From Geothrix oryzae (lineage in GTDB: Bacteria > Acidobacteriota > Holophagae > Holophagales > Holophagaceae): a stretch of DNA of 64,000 bases. Below are positions 8,906-16,955 of this stretch, in pieces (position 1 is the stretch's first letter; every line of letters starts with the position of its first letter). Made by a program: the position numbers and the translations under genes. The notes under the pieces were generated by a model. The model was not told where the DNA came from, ran no database searches, and worked only from the letters and a program-made list of their open reading frames with translations. Location of the stretch: positions 2,976,001-3,040,000 of the forward strand of contig NZ_AP027079.1 in assembly GCF_030295385.1 (NCBI RefSeq), written 5' to 3'.

Positions 8906-9468
8906 TCCTCCTTGCCATCACCCCGGGCCTGGGCTTCGACCGCAATCGCTGGTCGGCCGTGCTGCGCTCCGGGGTAGATGCCTTCCTCATCCGCGAGAAG
9001 CAGCTGGAGGCCCGCGCCCTGCTGGACGCCGCGCGGTGGTGCCAGGACGAGGCGCCCGGCGTCGAGCTCTGGGTGGCCGGACGGCTGGATGTGGCCTTGG
9101 CCGCGGGGTGCGGACTCCACGCCCCCGAGGCCTATCCCGGGGCCCATCCCGAGGTGGAGCCGGGGCTGGTGCCCCTCTCGCGCCCCCTTCATCACGAGGA
9201 TCAGTGGGATGCCCGGCGCGGTTCCGACCAGCTGCTGGTGTCGCCGATCTTCCCCAGCCCCGGAAAGGGCGAACCCTGGGGCCCGGAGCGGCTGCACCGG
9301 TTTCTCGATCCGCTTCCCCCGGGAGGTCCCCGGCTGCTGGCCCTGGGTGGCGTGGATCCGCGGAACGCCCCCGCCCTCTCGCACCCTCGGCTGGTGGGCC
9401 TCGCCGCCATCCGGCCCTTCTGGGAGGGCGAGCCCGCGCGGGCCGTGGCGCGTTTCCGGGAGCGATGA
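8902..9468 (+). CDS. Thiamine-phosphate-synthase/TenI-like protein
   Basis: A 188-residue TIM-barrel protein of the ThiE/TenI group. It shows FLIREKQLEARALLDAA (the LRxK-like region), LDVALAAGCGLH, LLVSPIFPSPGKG (the phosphate-loop region) and LLALGGVDPRN. The strict ThiE motif with Asn-Asp before the DVALAAG helix is replaced by VAGRLDVALAAG and several Mg-pyrophosphate residues are missing, so true thiamine-phosphate synthase activity is doubtful and a TenI-like or regulatory role is possible. It overlaps the aldo/keto reductase stop by four bases. No other thiamine gene is nearby. Confidence 0.7.
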   Translation: MILLAITPGLGFDRNRWSAVLRSGVDAFLIREKQLEARALLDAARWCQDEAPGVELWVAGRLDVALAAGCGLHAPEAYPGAHPEVEPGLVPLSRPLHHEDQWDARRGSDQLLVSPIFPSPGKGEPWGPERLHRFLDPLPPGGPRLLALGGVDPRNAPALSHPRLVGLAAIRPFWEGEPARAVARFRER

Positions 9469-9484
9469 GCGTATCCTCTTCCCC

Positions 9485-10906
9485 ATGTTTCGCGACTTGA
9501 GGGAGAAGGTCAGCGCCCCGCGCCGGATCGCGGCCTGGGTGCTGCTCGGCCTGCTGCTGCTGGCGGCGGCCTTCGTCCTGCCCCGCACGAGCTCCCACCC
9601 CATCATCCACCGCGCCGCCGATGTGATCCTCTGGTCCGTCCTGGCCTACGGGGCCATCCGGCTGGTCTCCTTCCTGCTGCTCGACCCCCTGTTGAGCCAG
9701 CGGAAGACGGCCACGCCCGGCTTCGCGCGGGATCTCCTCGTGGTGGTGCTCTACCTCGTGGCGGCGGGCGGCATCCTCCGCCAGGTGCTCCAGGTGAGCC
9801 TGGGCCAGCTGCTGGGCACCGGCGCCATCGCCGCGGCCGTGGTGGGCCTCAGCCTCCAGGAGGTGCTGGGCAACCTCTTCGCCGGCATCTCCCTCCACCT
9901 GGATCCGGCCTTCCAGGTGGGCGACTGGGTGGAGATCACCGGCACCCTGCGCGGCGGCCCCGGCCGGGAGACGCTCATCGGACAGGTGGAGAGCATGACC
10001 TGGCGCACGGTGCAGCTCCGCACCGAGAACGGCGACATGGACATCCTGCCCAACCGCGCCATCGCCCAGGCCGTGGTGACGAACCTCTATGTACCCTCGG
10101 GCCTGCACCGCCGCACGGCCAAGGTCATCGTCGAGCCGCGCCCGGACCTCCATGCCGCCCTGGAGCACCTCACCCGGGCCCTCGCGGGCCTGCCCCACCC
10201 GGCCCAGCATCGGCCCGAGGTGGTGGTCCACAGCTCGGACCTGGGCGGCGCCGTGCTGGAGATGCGCTTCTGGGCGCTGGGATTCCGCCACGGGCGCCAG
10301 GCCGCGTTCCAGGCCACGCGCCTGGCCGCCACCGTGCTGCCGCGGGAGGGCTTCCGGCTCATGGGCCCCCACGGCCCGACCCCGCTGGTGGCGCGACAGG
10401 AGCCGCTGCCGGAACCGGCCCTGATGCACGATCTCGTCCGCCAGCTGGGTCTGCCGGACCACTGGGCCGAGGATCTCCGCGGCCACCTCCGCCTGCGGGC
10501 GCTGGCCCCCGGGGAGGGCGTCATCCGGGAAGGCGATCCCGGCCATTCGCTCTTCGCCGTGCACCGCGGCACCCTCCAGGTCGTGCGGGCCGAGGAGCGG
10601 CTGGAGCCCTACACCGGGATCTTCTGGAAGCCCCTGGCGGAGCTCGGCCCGGGCCAGTGGTTCGGCGAGGCCAGCCTGCTCACGGGCGCTCCGCGGAACG
10701 CCACGGTGGTCGCCCTCACGGAAGCCGAGGTCGCCGAGCTCCCGAAGGAGGCCTTCGAGGCCTCCCTCAAGCGGGAGCCGGAACTGCTGGAACGGCTGCT
10801 GGACCTCATCGAGCACCGGGCCCTCGACGCGTCCGGGACCTCGGCGCCGAAGGAGTCCCGGCGGGCCCAGTGGTCGCGGCAGATCCGGGCCTGGTTCGGC
10901 TTGTAG
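9485..10906 (+). CDS. MscS-family channel with C-terminal cyclic-nucleotide-binding domain
   Basis: Inner-membrane protein of 473 residues. Three to four helices precede the pore-lining MscS helix, about 107-136, with GTGAIAAAVVGLSLQEVLGNL and the typical FAGISLHLDPAFQVGDWVEI beta-domain entry. The cytoplasmic MscS domain runs to about 300. A cyclic-nucleotide-binding domain follows at about 325-440, with phosphate-binding cassette FGEASLLTGAPRNATV (393-408) retaining the Gly-Glu and Arg that bind cNMP. This is the architecture of the cyanobacterial bCNG-type channels, which can be gated by ligand rather than tension. The ATG at 9485 is chosen over a much longer upstream frame that overlaps the previous gene. 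Confidence 0.9.
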   Translation: MFRDLREKVSAPRRIAAWVLLGLLLLAAAFVLPRTSSHPIIHRAADVILWSVLAYGAIRLVSFLLLDPLLSQRKTATPGFARDLLVVVLYLVAAGGILRQVLQVSLGQLLGTGAIAAAVVGLSLQEVLGNLFAGISLHLDPAFQVGDWVEITGTLRGGPGRETLIGQVESMTWRTVQLRTENGDMDILPNRAIAQAVVTNLYVPSGLHRRTAKVIVEPRPDLHAALEHLTRALAGLPHPAQHRPEVVVHSSDLGGAVLEMRFWALGFRHGRQAAFQATRLAATVLPREGFRLMGPHGPTPLVARQEPLPEPALMHDLVRQLGLPDHWAEDLRGHLRLRALAPGEGVIREGDPGHSLFAVHRGTLQVVRAEERLEPYTGIFWKPLAELGPGQWFGEASLLTGAPRNATVVALTEAEVAELPKEAFEASLKREPELLERLLDLIEHRALDASGTSAPKESRRAQWSRQIRAWFGL

Positions 10907-10949
10907 GGTCTGTCCGGAACGACTGGTATCCTGGAGGGGCGGAGGTCCC

Positions 10950-11210
10950 ATGGAATTGCCAGAGCACCTTCACCATCTGGTGAGCGAGCTGGGGGATTCC
11001 TTGGTCAAGGCCCTGGCGGAAGACGACCACTGCCGGGATCTCACCTTCCAGATCCAGGCCCAGGGCTACGGCCTCATGCTCATCCTCGAGGCCTCCCCGA
11101 TGGGGACCCGGTCGCGGGAGATCGTGGCTCCGGGGGACGAGGACGCCGACCTGCCCTTCTCCGAGGATGACAAGCGCCTGATGAAGTCCTTCAAGATCCG
11201 GATGGACTAG
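10950..11210 (+). CDS. Small acidic protein, function unknown
   Basis: An 86-residue soluble protein with no recognised family. It has an amphipathic helical N-terminus (LHHLVSELGDSLVKALAEDD), a beta-like centre (LTFQIQAQGYGLMLILEA) and an acidic C-terminus. GGAGG sits seven bases before the ATG. It ends two bases before the rlmN start, so the two are probably co-transcribed. Codon use matches the neighbours, supporting a real gene. Confidence 0.65.
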   Translation: MELPEHLHHLVSELGDSLVKALAEDDHCRDLTFQIQAQGYGLMLILEASPMGTRSREIVAPGDEDADLPFSEDDKRLMKSFKIRMD

Positions 11211-11212
11211 CG

Positions 11213-12442
11213 ATGGTTCAGCCCTGGGATCTCCCGGCCCCCGAAGCCGGCTCGGCTCCGCGTCCCAACGCCGCAGGCCTGGACCTGGCGGCCCTGAAGG
11301 CCCTGGTCGCGAGCTTCGGCGAGCCCGCCTGGCGCGGCGCGCAACTGTTCGAGGGGCTCTACCGGCAGCGCTGGACCCGCTGGGAGCAGTTCACCCACCT
11401 GCCGCAGGCCCTCCGGACCCGGCTGGCGGCCGAGGTGGAGCTCGCCTGGCCCACCATCGTGCAGAGCCAGCCCTCCTCCGATGGTTCGACCAAGCATGTG
11501 TTCGAGCTCGCCGACGGGAAGCAGGTCGAAGGCGTCCACATGCCTTATGTCGTCCGGGGGTCCGGTCTGCGACCTACACCCCCGGAGCCCCCGCGCCCGG
11601 GCCAGGCCGAGCCTGTCCCCGGGCTTTCCGTCCGGGGGTCAGGTCTGAGACCTACACCCCCGGTCCTGGACCCTGAAGACCTCGACCGCGTCACCCTCTG
11701 CCTCTCCAGCCAGGTGGGCTGCGCCATGGGGTGCACCTTCTGCGCCACGGGCCAGATGGGCATCATCCGCAACCTCAGCGCGGCGGAGATCGTGGGCCAG
11801 GTCGTGGCCATGCTGAACCACCACGGCCATCCCGCGGAGCGCCCCGTCAACTTGGTGTTCATGGGCATGGGGGAGCCCCTGCACAACCTCGATCATGTGA
11901 TGACCGCCTTCGGTCCGCTGACCGATCCCAAGGGCCTGGCCATCCCGCCGAGGCGCATCACCCTCTCCACCTCGGGCCTGGTGAGCGGCATCGAGCGCCT
12001 GGGCGCCTTCGCCCGCCGGCCCCGGCTGGCCTTGAGCCTGAATGCCACCACGGACATCCACCGCTCCCTGATCATGCCCGTGAACCGGGTGTGGAACCTG
12101 GAGGCCCTGGCGACGGCGCTCGCGGCCTTCCCCCTGCAGTCCGGCGAGCGCATCACCCTCGAATATGTGCTGCTGAAGGGCGTCACCGACAGCCTGGAGG
12201 ATGGCCGCCGCCTGGCCGCCTTCGCGCGCCGCTTCCCCGCCAAGATCAACCTGATCCCGTTCAATCCGCACGAGGGCAGCGGCTTCGAGCCCCCGGAGGA
12301 GTCCCGCGTCGGCGCGCTCTGCCGGCTGCTCTCGGATGCGGGGCTGCCCGTGAGCGTCCGCCGCAGCCGCGGGCAGGATGTGGCCGGAGCCTGCGGCCAG
12401 CTGGTAAGGGAAGGCCAAGGCCGGCACCCGAAACCGCGCTGA
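11213..12442 (+). CDS. rlmN: Dual-specificity RNA methyltransferase RlmN, with an in-frame insertion
   Basis: Radical-SAM enzyme that makes 2-methyladenosine at 23S rRNA A2503 and in some tRNAs. The 4Fe-4S cysteines are C170, C174 and C177 (CAMGCTFC). The two mechanistic cysteines match C163 (RVTLC) and C394 (VAGACGQL). GMGEP and LNATTD motifs are intact. The product is 409 residues, longer than the E. coli protein (384), because residues about 114-150 are an extra Pro/Gly-rich stretch carrying RGSGLRPTPP twice. It lies just before the conserved DRVTLC and is encoded by a copy of the window's hairpin repeat. All catalytic residues are retained, so the enzyme is probably active. Confidence 0.95.
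   Translation: MVQPWDLPAPEAGSAPRPNAAGLDLAALKALVASFGEPAWRGAQLFEGLYRQRWTRWEQFTHLPQALRTRLAAEVELAWPTIVQSQPSSDGSTKHVFELADGKQVEGVHMPYVVRGSGLRPTPPEPPRPGQAEPVPGLSVRGSGLRPTPPVLDPEDLDRVTLCLSSQVGCAMGCTFCATGQMGIIRNLSAAEIVGQVVAMLNHHGHPAERPVNLVFMGMGEPLHNLDHVMTAFGPLTDPKGLAIPPRRITLSTSGLVSGIERLGAFARRPRLALSLNATTDIHRSLIMPVNRVWNLEALATALAAFPLQSGERITLEYVLLKGVTDSLEDGRRLAAFARRFPAKINLIPFNPHEGSGFEPPEESRVGALCRLLSDAGLPVSVRRSRGQDVAGACGQLVREGQGRHPKPR
11553..11663 (+). repeat. Bipartite hairpin repeat, copy R1, inserted in rlmN
   Basis: A 111-base block (exactly 37 codons). The first stem is TCCGGGGGT (11553-11561) with ACCCCCGGA (11578-11586), enclosing a small GGTC-TGC-GACC hairpin. The second stem is GCCCGGG (11595-11601) and CAGGC with GCCTG and CCCGGGC (11618-11624) around loop CGA. 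A second half-copy of the first stem follows: TCCGGGGGT at 11631, ACCCCCGG at 11656. The same two-hairpin design occurs between genes elsewhere in the window. Here it is in frame and free of stops. Confidence 0.85.
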
Positions 12443-12461
12443 CTTCGGTCATGCTGGACGG

Positions 12462-13064
12462 GTGCAGCCCGCGCCGAAACCCTTCTTCGAAACCCTCCAC
12501 GCCCTGCTCGACGCGGAGGGTGAGATCACGCTGGGCGAACTGCTGGATGCCGCGGGCGAGCAGACTTACGGCCTCCTGACGCTGCTGCTCTCCCTGCCGA
12601 GCCTGGTCCCGGGCCTGAACATCGGGCTGGCCCCGGTGGGCGGCATCGGCCTCATCGCCCTGGGCTCCCAGCTGGCCTGGGGGACCGCCCATCCCTGGGT
12701 GCCCCGCCGGGTGCAGGACCAGGCCATCCACAAGGGCCGCATCAAGAACGCCCTCGCCAAGCTCGAGGCGCAGCTGGACCGCTTCCGCTGGCGCGGCGCC
12801 GAGCGGCGCCCCCTCAACCACCGCTGGGTGGGCGCCTGCATCACCTGGACCGGCTTCCTGCTGGCCATCCCCGTGCCCCTGCCCTTCGGGAACCAGCTCC
12901 CCGCGGCCATCCTCTGCCTCCTGGGCGCCGCCCTCCTGGAGGAACGGCCCACCTGGGCCTGGATCGGCGCGGCGGCCTCCCTCGGCAACACGGTCTACTT
13001 CGCCTCCAGCTTCGGCCTCATCGCCCGGGGCTTCCTGAAGGCCTTCCACGCCCTGGTGCAGTGA
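12462..13064 (+). CDS. ExoD-family membrane protein
   Basis: A 200-residue integral membrane protein of the ExoD (exopolysaccharide synthesis) family. It has the characteristic N-terminus LGELLDAAGEQTYGLLTLLLSLPSLVP, followed by about four hydrophobic segments and the IPVPLPFGNQLPA motif. ExoD of rhizobia affects exopolysaccharide production and alkali tolerance; the biochemical role is not established. It starts at a GTG (12462) 19 bases after rlmN and its stop TGA shares one base with the trmD start, so rlmN, this gene and trmD probably form one transcript. Confidence 0.82.
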   Translation: MQPAPKPFFETLHALLDAEGEITLGELLDAAGEQTYGLLTLLLSLPSLVPGLNIGLAPVGGIGLIALGSQLAWGTAHPWVPRRVQDQAIHKGRIKNALAKLEAQLDRFRWRGAERRPLNHRWVGACITWTGFLLAIPVPLPFGNQLPAAILCLLGAALLEERPTWAWIGAAASLGNTVYFASSFGLIARGFLKAFHALVQ

Positions 13065-13855
13065 TGCGCATCGATGCCCTCACCCTCTTCCCCGAGTTCT
13101 TCGAGACCGCCCGCCTCGGCATCACCGGCCGGGCCTTCCGGGAGCTGGGACATGGACTGCACACCCACAGCTACCGGCCCTTCGCCGGCAATGCCTTTGG
13201 CCATGTGGACGACGCGCCCTTCGGCGGCGGCCCGGGCATGGTGCTGCGGCCGGAGGTGCTGCGGGACACCCTGGCCTCCGTGCCCCGGGAGGGCGCGGGG
13301 CGCATCATCCACTTCAGCCCCGCGGCCCCGCCCCTCACCCATGCCAAGGTGCTGGAGCTGGCCCGGCTCGACCAGCTGATCCTGGTCTGCACCCGGTACG
13401 AGGGCCTGGACCAGCGGGCGGTGGAGGCCCTCGTGGACGAGGAGCTCAGCATCGGCGAGGCCGTCCTCAGCGGCGGCGAGCTCCCGGCCCTCTTCCTCAT
13501 CGATGCCGTCTGCCGCTGGCTGCCGGGCGTGCTGGGGAACGGGGCCTCCGCCGAGGAGGACAGCTTTGCCACCGGCCTGCTCGACCACCCTCACTTCACC
13601 CGCCCGGCCACCTTTGAAGGGGCGGAGGTGCCGGCCGTCCTCCAGGGGGGCGACCACGGGGCCATCCGGCTCTGGCGCCTGCGGGAGGCCATGGCCCGGA
13701 CGAAGCGCCTGCGGCCCGACCTGTGGGCCCTCTACCTGAGGGACCGCCTGCGGGACCTGGACCGCCCCGCCCAGTGGTGCGCCTGGCAGGTGGAGCATCC
13801 GGGGGACTGGGAGCGGCCCAAACCGAAGGGCTGGAAGGGCTATCGCCTTGAATGA
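13064..13855 (+). CDS. trmD: tRNA (guanine-N1)-methyltransferase TrmD
   Basis: SPOUT-class enzyme making m1G37 in tRNAs, needed to prevent +1 frameshifting. The 263-residue protein shows the N-terminal MRIDALTLFPEFF, the GGGPGMVLRPE loop, TRYEGLD (a CGRYEGID variant with Thr for Gly) and the knot motif SIGEAVLSGGELPALFLIDA. A longer frame would start at a GTG three bases earlier; the ATG at 13064 is preferred by homology. rplS follows after 109 bases, the conserved trmD-rplS order, but rpsP and rimM, which usually precede trmD, are not present. Confidence 0.96.
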   Translation: MRIDALTLFPEFFETARLGITGRAFRELGHGLHTHSYRPFAGNAFGHVDDAPFGGGPGMVLRPEVLRDTLASVPREGAGRIIHFSPAAPPLTHAKVLELARLDQLILVCTRYEGLDQRAVEALVDEELSIGEAVLSGGELPALFLIDAVCRWLPGVLGNGASAEEDSFATGLLDHPHFTRPATFEGAEVPAVLQGGDHGAIRLWRLREAMARTKRLRPDLWALYLRDRLRDLDRPAQWCAWQVEHPGDWERPKPKGWKGYRLE

Positions 13856-13964
13856 CCCCTTCCCTTTTCCGGCCCATCGGATACACTGACTGACTCCCCA
13901 TCCGGGGACTTTCGAGCCATGTCCGCCTGATCGTAGGCTTGGGACCGCTGGCCCAGGAGCCCAC

Positions 13965-14324
13965 ATGAGCCACATCATCGATCAACTCGAAGCCAGCCTG
14001 CTTCGCAGCGACCTTCCCCGCATCGCCCCCGGCGACACCGTCAAGGTGCATGTCAAGGTGAAGGAAGGCGAGAAGGAGCGCATCCAGCTCTTCCAGGGCA
14101 TCGTCATCGGCATCAAGGGCGGCGGCATGCGCACCTCCTTCACCGTCCGCAAGGTCGCGAGCGGCGTGGGTGTGGAGCGCATCTTCCCCCTGAACAGCCC
14201 CACCATCGACAAGCTGGAAGTCGTGCGCCACGGCAAGGTCCGCCGCGCCAAGCTCTACTTCCTGCGCGAGAAGCTCGGCAAGGCCGGTCGCCTCAAGGAG
14301 CGCCGCGCGGACAGCGCCCAGTAG
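13965..14324 (+). CDS. rplS: 50S ribosomal protein L19
   Basis: L19 sits at the 30S-50S interface. The 119-residue product has the standard length and signatures: PGDTVKVHVKVKEGEKERIQLFQGIVIG, the IKGGGMRTSFTVRK stretch, and GVGVERIFPLNSP. The C-terminal KLYFLREKLGKAGRLKERR is basic and RNA-binding. It is preceded by AGGAG and followed by a strong intrinsic terminator, so it ends the rlmN-trmD-rplS transcription unit. Confidence 0.98.
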   Translation: MSHIIDQLEASLLRSDLPRIAPGDTVKVHVKVKEGEKERIQLFQGIVIGIKGGGMRTSFTVRKVASGVGVERIFPLNSPTIDKLEVVRHGKVRRAKLYFLREKLGKAGRLKERRADSAQ

Positions 14325-14345
14325 GTCGAATCCTTCCCTTTGGAA

Positions 14346-14369
14346 AGGCGCCCACCCGGGCGCCTTTTT
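14346..14369 (+). terminator. Intrinsic terminator after rplS
   Basis: A perfect seven-base-pair stem GGCGCCC / GGGCGCC (14347-14353 and 14358-14364) with loop ACCC, followed directly by TTTTT. This is the clearest rho-independent terminator in the window. Confidence 0.93.
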
Positions 14370-14531
14370 CATGGAAAGAATAGCGCTACCACGAACGATC
14401 TAACCCAAGCTGGTCCTTTAATTCTATCTCATCTTTTGGATCCGGCGCGGGATGCGGCAAGGCTGCGGTCATGCGAACATGGTCCCGTGCCATGGCCGAT
14501 CCCCCGGGTCGGCCGGCCCCCGGGAGGAACC

Positions 14532-15065
14532 ATGCTGACCCTGTCCCGTCTGACCCTGGCCACGCTGGCCGCTGCCGCCCTGTCCCTCGGGGCCGAGGCC
14601 CCGCGCTACGGCGTGCAGGGCCTGGTGAACCTCCCCCTGGGCGACCTGAAGGACTTCGTCGACAACAAGCCTGGCCCGGGCATCGGCGTCCACGGCACCT
14701 TCGACCTGGGCGATGGCCACATGGTGCGACCCCGGCTGGATTACAGCATCTACCCCGAGGCCACCTTCGGCTCCGTGAAGCAGACCGCCTCCAACCTCAG
14801 CCTGGGCGGCGACTACCTCTACTTCGTCGCCGGCAAACCGGAGGGGCTCTACCTCACGGGAGGTCTCGCGGCCGTGCGCTGGTCCTTTGAATCCAAGCTC
14901 GGCGCCCTCAAGGAGACCAGCGACACCACCAAGTTCGGGTTGGCCGCCGGCGTGGGCTACCAGTGGAATGCCACCGTGGGCACCGAAGCCCGCTTCCTGC
15001 ATTCCCGCATCACCAAGGGCTTCCAGGCCAACGCCCTGCAGGCGGGCGTGACCGTCCGGTTTTAA
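14532..15065 (+). CDS. Small outer-membrane beta-barrel protein
   Basis: A 177-residue exported protein with an N-terminal signal peptide (LTLATLAAAALSLGAEA). The rest alternates hydrophobic and polar residues in strand-length blocks (YGVQGLVNLPLG, GIGVHGTFDLG, VRPRLDYSIYPEA, SLGGDYLYFVAG, GLYLTGGLAAVRWSF, KFGLAAGVGYQWN), consistent with an eight-stranded barrel like the OmpW/OmpX porins. It ends in VTVRF with a terminal Phe, the usual BAM recognition signal. GGAGG lies six bases before the ATG. No specific function can be assigned. The hairpin repeat R2 begins five bases after its stop. Confidence 0.8.
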   Translation: MLTLSRLTLATLAAAALSLGAEAPRYGVQGLVNLPLGDLKDFVDNKPGPGIGVHGTFDLGDGHMVRPRLDYSIYPEATFGSVKQTASNLSLGGDYLYFVAGKPEGLYLTGGLAAVRWSFESKLGALKETSDTTKFGLAAGVGYQWNATVGTEARFLHSRITKGFQANALQAGVTVRF

Positions 15066-15070
15066 TACTC

Positions 15071-15138
15071 TCCGGGGGTTCCGCGCTGCGCGCACACCCC
15101 CGGACCCCCGCGCGATGCCCGGCACAGCCGGGCCTCGC
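15071..15138 (+). repeat. Bipartite hairpin repeat, copy R2a
   Basis: First stem TCCGGGGGT (15071-15079) with ACCCCCGGA (15096-15104) enclosing GCGC-TGC-GCGC. C-rich spacer. Second stem GCGATGCCCGGC (15112-15123) with GCCGGGCCTCGC (15127-15138), one mismatch, loop ACA. It begins five bases after the stop codon of the upstream barrel gene. Confidence 0.88.
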
Positions 15139-15190
15139 TTTGCTCTCCGGGAGTTCCCCCCACCACGCATGTGTGGCGGGGATCTATGGG

Positions 15191-15259
15191 CGCGCTGCGC
15201 GCACACCCCCGGACCCCCGCGCGATGCCCGGCACAGCCGGGCTTCGCTTTGCTCTCCGG
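15191..15259 (+). repeat. Bipartite hairpin repeat, copy R2b (tandem partial duplicate of R2a)
   Basis: This 69-base block matches 15082-15150 with a single difference (C to T at the base corresponding to 15134). It lacks the left G-run of the first stem but keeps the second hairpin (15221-15232 with 15236-15247, loop ACA). The whole R2 pair is bracketed by inverted GGGGTTCC (15075) and GGAACCCC (15258). Between the copies lies a further small inverted repeat, CCACCAC-GCATGT-GTGGCGG. Confidence 0.88.
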
Positions 15260-15279
15260 AACCCCTGACCTGACGCGGG

Positions 15280-16749
15280 TCAGAGCCCGTATTCCTTCCA
15301 GCGCTTGCCGAGGCGGTCCAGGATCTCGTCGGGGAACACCAGGTCCCGCGGCCATTCGCGGGTGAAACCGTCCCAGGGGCGGTTCTTGCGGGTGGCGTCG
15401 ATGCCCACCTTGGAGCCGAAGGCGAAGCGGTCGGCGGAGTGATCCAGGACATCCAGCGGGCCCTCGGTGAAGAGCATGTCGCGCTTGGGATCCACATTGC
15501 TGGTGAGGCGGAAGAGCACCTCGTTCAGGTCGTGGGGATCGATGTCCTCATCCACCACCACGATGCCCTTGGTGAACATGATCTGGCCCGTGCCCCATAT
15601 GGCGTTCATCACCTTCTGGGCGTGACCGGGGTATTCCTTCTTGATGGAGAGGATCACCAGGTTGTGGAAGGCGCCGGCGGCGGGCAGGTGCATGTCCCGG
15701 ATCTCGGGCAGCACCATGCGGAGCAGCGGCAGGAAGATCCGCTCCGTGGCCAGACCCAGGTAGGCGTCCTCCTGGGGCGGGCGGCCCACGATGGTGGCGG
15801 GGAACACGGGGTTCTTCCGCATGGTGATGGCTTCGACATGGAGCACGGGATAGTCGTCGGCCAGGGAGTAGTAGCCCGTGTGGTCGCCGAAGGGGCCCTC
15901 CCGGCGCAGCTCGCCAGGGTTCACATAACCCTCGATGACGAGCTCCGAATCGGCGGGCACTTCCAGATCGTTGGTCACGCAGGACACCATCTCGATGCCC
16001 TCGCCCCGCAGGAAGCCCGCGAACATCACCTCGCTGAGGAAGGGCGGCAGGGGCGCCGTGGCGGCATAGGTCAGGGCCGGGTCGCCGCCGAAGCTCACGG
16101 CCACGGGCATGCGCTCGTCCCTGCCGTAGCCGTGGCGGTTGCGGGCGCCGTCGTGGTGCAGCTGGGTGTGGAAGCCCAGGGTGCGGTCGTCGTAGACCTG
16201 CAGGCGGTAGAGGCCCATGTTGCGGTGGCCCGTCTGCTTGTTGCGGGTGTGGCTCATGCCGAGCGTGATGAAGGGGCCGCCGTCCTCGGGCCAGGTGGTG
16301 AGCACGGGCAGGTCCGACAGCTTCACCTGATCGCCCTTCAGCACGATCTCCTGGCAGATCCCCTTGCGGACGGTCTTGGGCATCCAGTTGCCGACCTCGG
16401 CCAGCACGGGCAGCTTGGCCAGCTTCTCGAAGAAGCCCGTCCCGGGCTTGGGCATGGCTTCCTGCACCAGCTTCTCGATGCGGTCGGCGATGGCGTCGAG
16501 GCCGCGGGGCTCCCGGTCCACGCCCAGGGCCATCTCCATGCGCTTCAGGCTGCCGAAGGCATTCATGGCCACGGGCATGGCCTTGCCCTTGGGCCGGTCG
16601 AAGATCAGGGCCCTGCCCCCCCCGGGCTCCTTGGAAACCCGGTCGGCGATGGCCCCCATCTCCAGGAAGGGATCGACTTCGGCAGCCACGCGGCTCAGGT
16701 CGCCGGCGGCCTCGAGCTGCTTCAGGAAGGTCTGGAAATCGCGGCCCAT
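15280..16749 (-). CDS. UbiD-family prenylated-FMN decarboxylase
   Basis: A 489-residue decarboxylase of the UbiD family, which uses prenylated FMN made by a UbiX partner. The length matches UbiD (about 490). Conserved regions include the N-terminal FLKQLEAAGDLSRV, the Asn/His-rich NMGLYRLQVYDDRTLGFH, EGPFGDHTGYYS with the catalytic-region Glu and Asp, and VVGRPPQEDAYLG. It most likely acts on a quinone precursor (menaquinone or ubiquinone route), but other aromatic acids are possible. The frame stays open upstream to 16941; the ATG at 16749 with GGAG eight bases before it is the supported start, leaving room for the divergent rplU promoter. Confidence 0.9.
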   Translation of the reverse strand: MGRDFQTFLKQLEAAGDLSRVAAEVDPFLEMGAIADRVSKEPGGGRALIFDRPKGKAMPVAMNAFGSLKRMEMALGVDREPRGLDAIADRIEKLVQEAMPKPGTGFFEKLAKLPVLAEVGNWMPKTVRKGICQEIVLKGDQVKLSDLPVLTTWPEDGGPFITLGMSHTRNKQTGHRNMGLYRLQVYDDRTLGFHTQLHHDGARNRHGYGRDERMPVAVSFGGDPALTYAATAPLPPFLSEVMFAGFLRGEGIEMVSCVTNDLEVPADSELVIEGYVNPGELRREGPFGDHTGYYSLADDYPVLHVEAITMRKNPVFPATIVGRPPQEDAYLGLATERIFLPLLRMVLPEIRDMHLPAAGAFHNLVILSIKKEYPGHAQKVMNAIWGTGQIMFTKGIVVVDEDIDPHDLNEVLFRLTSNVDPKRDMLFTEGPLDVLDHSADRFAFGSKVGIDATRKNRPWDGFTREWPRDLVFPDEILDRLGKRWKEYGL

Positions 16750-16847
16750 GGGAATCTCCGGATCCCGATCATCCCATCCCGGGCCGGTCCCCGGAACCCA
16801 ATGTCCCCTCGCCGCAGGCCAACCGCCCCTGGCTTCAGGAATTTCCC

Positions 16848-16876
16848 TTGAGGTGACAGGGCTTTCCCCGCATACT
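16848..16876 (+). promoter_or_regulatory. Predicted sigma-70-type promoter for rplU-rpmA-obgE
   Basis: TTGAGG (16848-16853), a 17-base spacer and CATACT (16871-16876). Transcription would begin near 16883 and give a leader of roughly 70 bases before rplU, long enough for a ribosomal-protein leader structure. Position and spacing are good; no experimental support. Confidence 0.6.
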
Positions 16877-16955
16877 GATGGGCCTTGCCCTGGCCGTGGG
16901 CTCCCAAGCGCGTCCGATGGACTGCCGCCCACACGCCCCAACTGAAGAGGTTTTC

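Noticed and set aside
8902-9468. Naming this gene thiE
   Set aside because: The Asn-Asp and pyrophosphate-binding residues are not conserved and no thiamine gene is adjacent.
8987-10951. A 654-residue open frame on the minus strand opposite the MscS gene
   Set aside because: The plus strand holds conserved MscS and cNMP motifs; the opposite frame has low-complexity His/Gln/Gly composition typical of antisense GC-rich DNA.
15071-15259. Possible CRISPR array
   Set aside because: Only two copies and no spacers of uniform length; each unit folds as nested hairpins unlike CRISPR repeats.
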